Shown here: in pieces, positions 12,589-12,969 of the stretch
Numbering within the stretch: position 1 is the first letter of the stretch
Layout: the number at the start of each line of letters is the position of its first letter
Assembly (NCBI GenBank): GCA_028289305.1
Contig: JANQQO010000005.1
Span: 1-12,969, forward strand
From: Rickettsiales bacterium
GTDB taxonomy: Bacteria > Pseudomonadota > Alphaproteobacteria > Rickettsiales > JANQQO01
DNA length: 12,969 nt
Direction: 5' to 3'
Position numbers and translations under genes: made by a program
Notes under the pieces: generated by a model
Seen by the model: only the letters and a program-made list of their open reading frames with translations
Database searches by the model: none
Told to the model about the DNA's origin: nothing

Positions 12589-12969
12589 CCCTCTCACCTT
12601 TGAGCAGCCGCGGCGTGGGATGAATATGCCCCATCGCGTGGCGCATGAAGCGGCGTTTCAGCGGCGGCATACGCTGCACCATCGCCAAACCAAAGCGCCG
12701 CGCCGCCGTTGCCACTTTTTTATCATTCGAGAACAGGCGATTCAGCAGATCCGTCGCTGCCACCATGGTGAGGTTATCCGCCCGGCGCAGCGCCTCATAG
12801 CGCTGCAGCACTGTGCCCGTGCCAATATCGAGCCCCAAGCGATACGCGTCCGCCACCAAATCCGCCAGCACCGCCACATCGCGTACACCCAGATTAAAGC
12901 CTTGCCCGGCAATTGGGTGAATCGCATGCGCCGCATCGCCCACCAAACACAGGCGTGGCGCCGTATAGC
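12584..12969 (-). CDS. UbiH/UbiF/COQ6-family FAD monooxygenase, C-terminal part (runs off right edge)
   Basis: About 127 C-terminal codons are visible; the N-terminal FAD-binding region lies beyond the edge. The family signature GDAAHAIHPIAGQGFNLG (second FAD-binding motif) is present near the edge, followed by LADLVADAYRLGLDIGTGTVLQRYEALRRADN and a typical C-terminal helix region with LLNRLFSND and RRFGLAMVQRMPPLKRRFMRHAMG. These enzymes are flavin hydroxylases of the ubiquinone ring; UbiH, UbiF, UbiI and UbiL cannot be told apart from this fragment. The codons before the GDAAH motif remain open to the edge (APRLCLVGDAAH), so it continues. It is GC-rich like Trm112. Its stop lies inside a perfect hairpin, and hipA follows after 29 nt on the same strand. 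Confidence 0.93.
   Translation of the reverse strand, partial: YTAPRLCLVGDAAHAIHPIAGQGFNLGVRDVAVLADLVADAYRLGLDIGTGTVLQRYEALRRADNLTMVAATDLLNRLFSNDKKVATAARRFGLAMVQRMPPLKRRFMRHAMGHIHPTPRLLKGERA

Noticed and set aside
1..12969. CRISPR arrays, insertion sequences, integrases or prophage genes
   Set aside because: No regularly spaced repeats, transposase or integrase motifs were recognised anywhere in the window.

Overview
The window looks like a chromosomal stretch of a Gram-negative proteobacterium, most likely an alphaproteobacterium. The reasons are a Trm112-family protein without the usual zinc cysteines next to a UbiH/COQ6-type hydroxylase, a TTAA-N7-TTAA (CtrA-like) motif, and lipoproteins with clear lipoboxes. 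This assignment is inference from gene content; no rRNA or marker gene is present.

Layout. (1) 1-986, minus strand: the N-terminal part of a GspE/PilB-type secretion or pilus ATPase, with an unusually long Pro/Ala/Glu-rich leader; it runs off the left edge. (2) 987-1339: a divergent, AT-rich intergenic region with inverted repeats and an 11-bp-spaced direct repeat. (3) 1340-3005: an OmpR-type response regulator and a histidine kinase with almost no periplasmic domain. (4) 3083-5735: SOUL haem-binding lipoprotein, COG2907 flavoprotein and DUF1365 protein. (5) 5782-10620: CFA-synthase-like methyltransferase, chalcone-isomerase-like secreted protein, GPH/MFS_2 transporter, DUF3833 lipoprotein, SDR and nitroreductase, packed with 2-44 nt overlaps or tiny gaps. 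(6) 10633-10707, minus: tRNA-Gly(GCC) with its own promoter. (7) Trm112 (+), a HipA-family kinase (-) with no visible HipB, and the C-terminal end of a UbiH-like hydroxylase (-) that runs off the right edge. By eye, 1-986, Trm112 and the ubiH-like end are GC-rich, while 1340-10620 and hipA are more AT-rich.

How the genes work together. COG2907, DUF1365, CFA-like methyltransferase, chalcone-isomerase-like, DUF3833, MFS and SDR genes form a recurring proteobacterial cluster. It is tied to membrane-lipid modification and photo-oxidative stress, including the furan fatty acid pathway (UfaD/UfaM/UfaO) of Rhodobacter sphaeroides. That cluster is commonly linked to an ECF sigma factor/ChrR pair; here it follows a two-component system instead. 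A 27-bp element, ATTAC-N6-GTAAT-N6-GTAAY, occurs twice with 24/27 identity: right after the kinase gene (ahead of the SOUL gene) and across the end of the DUF1365 gene (ahead of the methyltransferase). A related 11-bp-spaced repeat lies ahead of the response regulator. The simplest model is that this regulator controls itself and both lipid-modification units. The methyltransferase departs from E. coli Cfa at two bicarbonate-site residues, which suggests a methylase rather than a true cyclopropane synthase.
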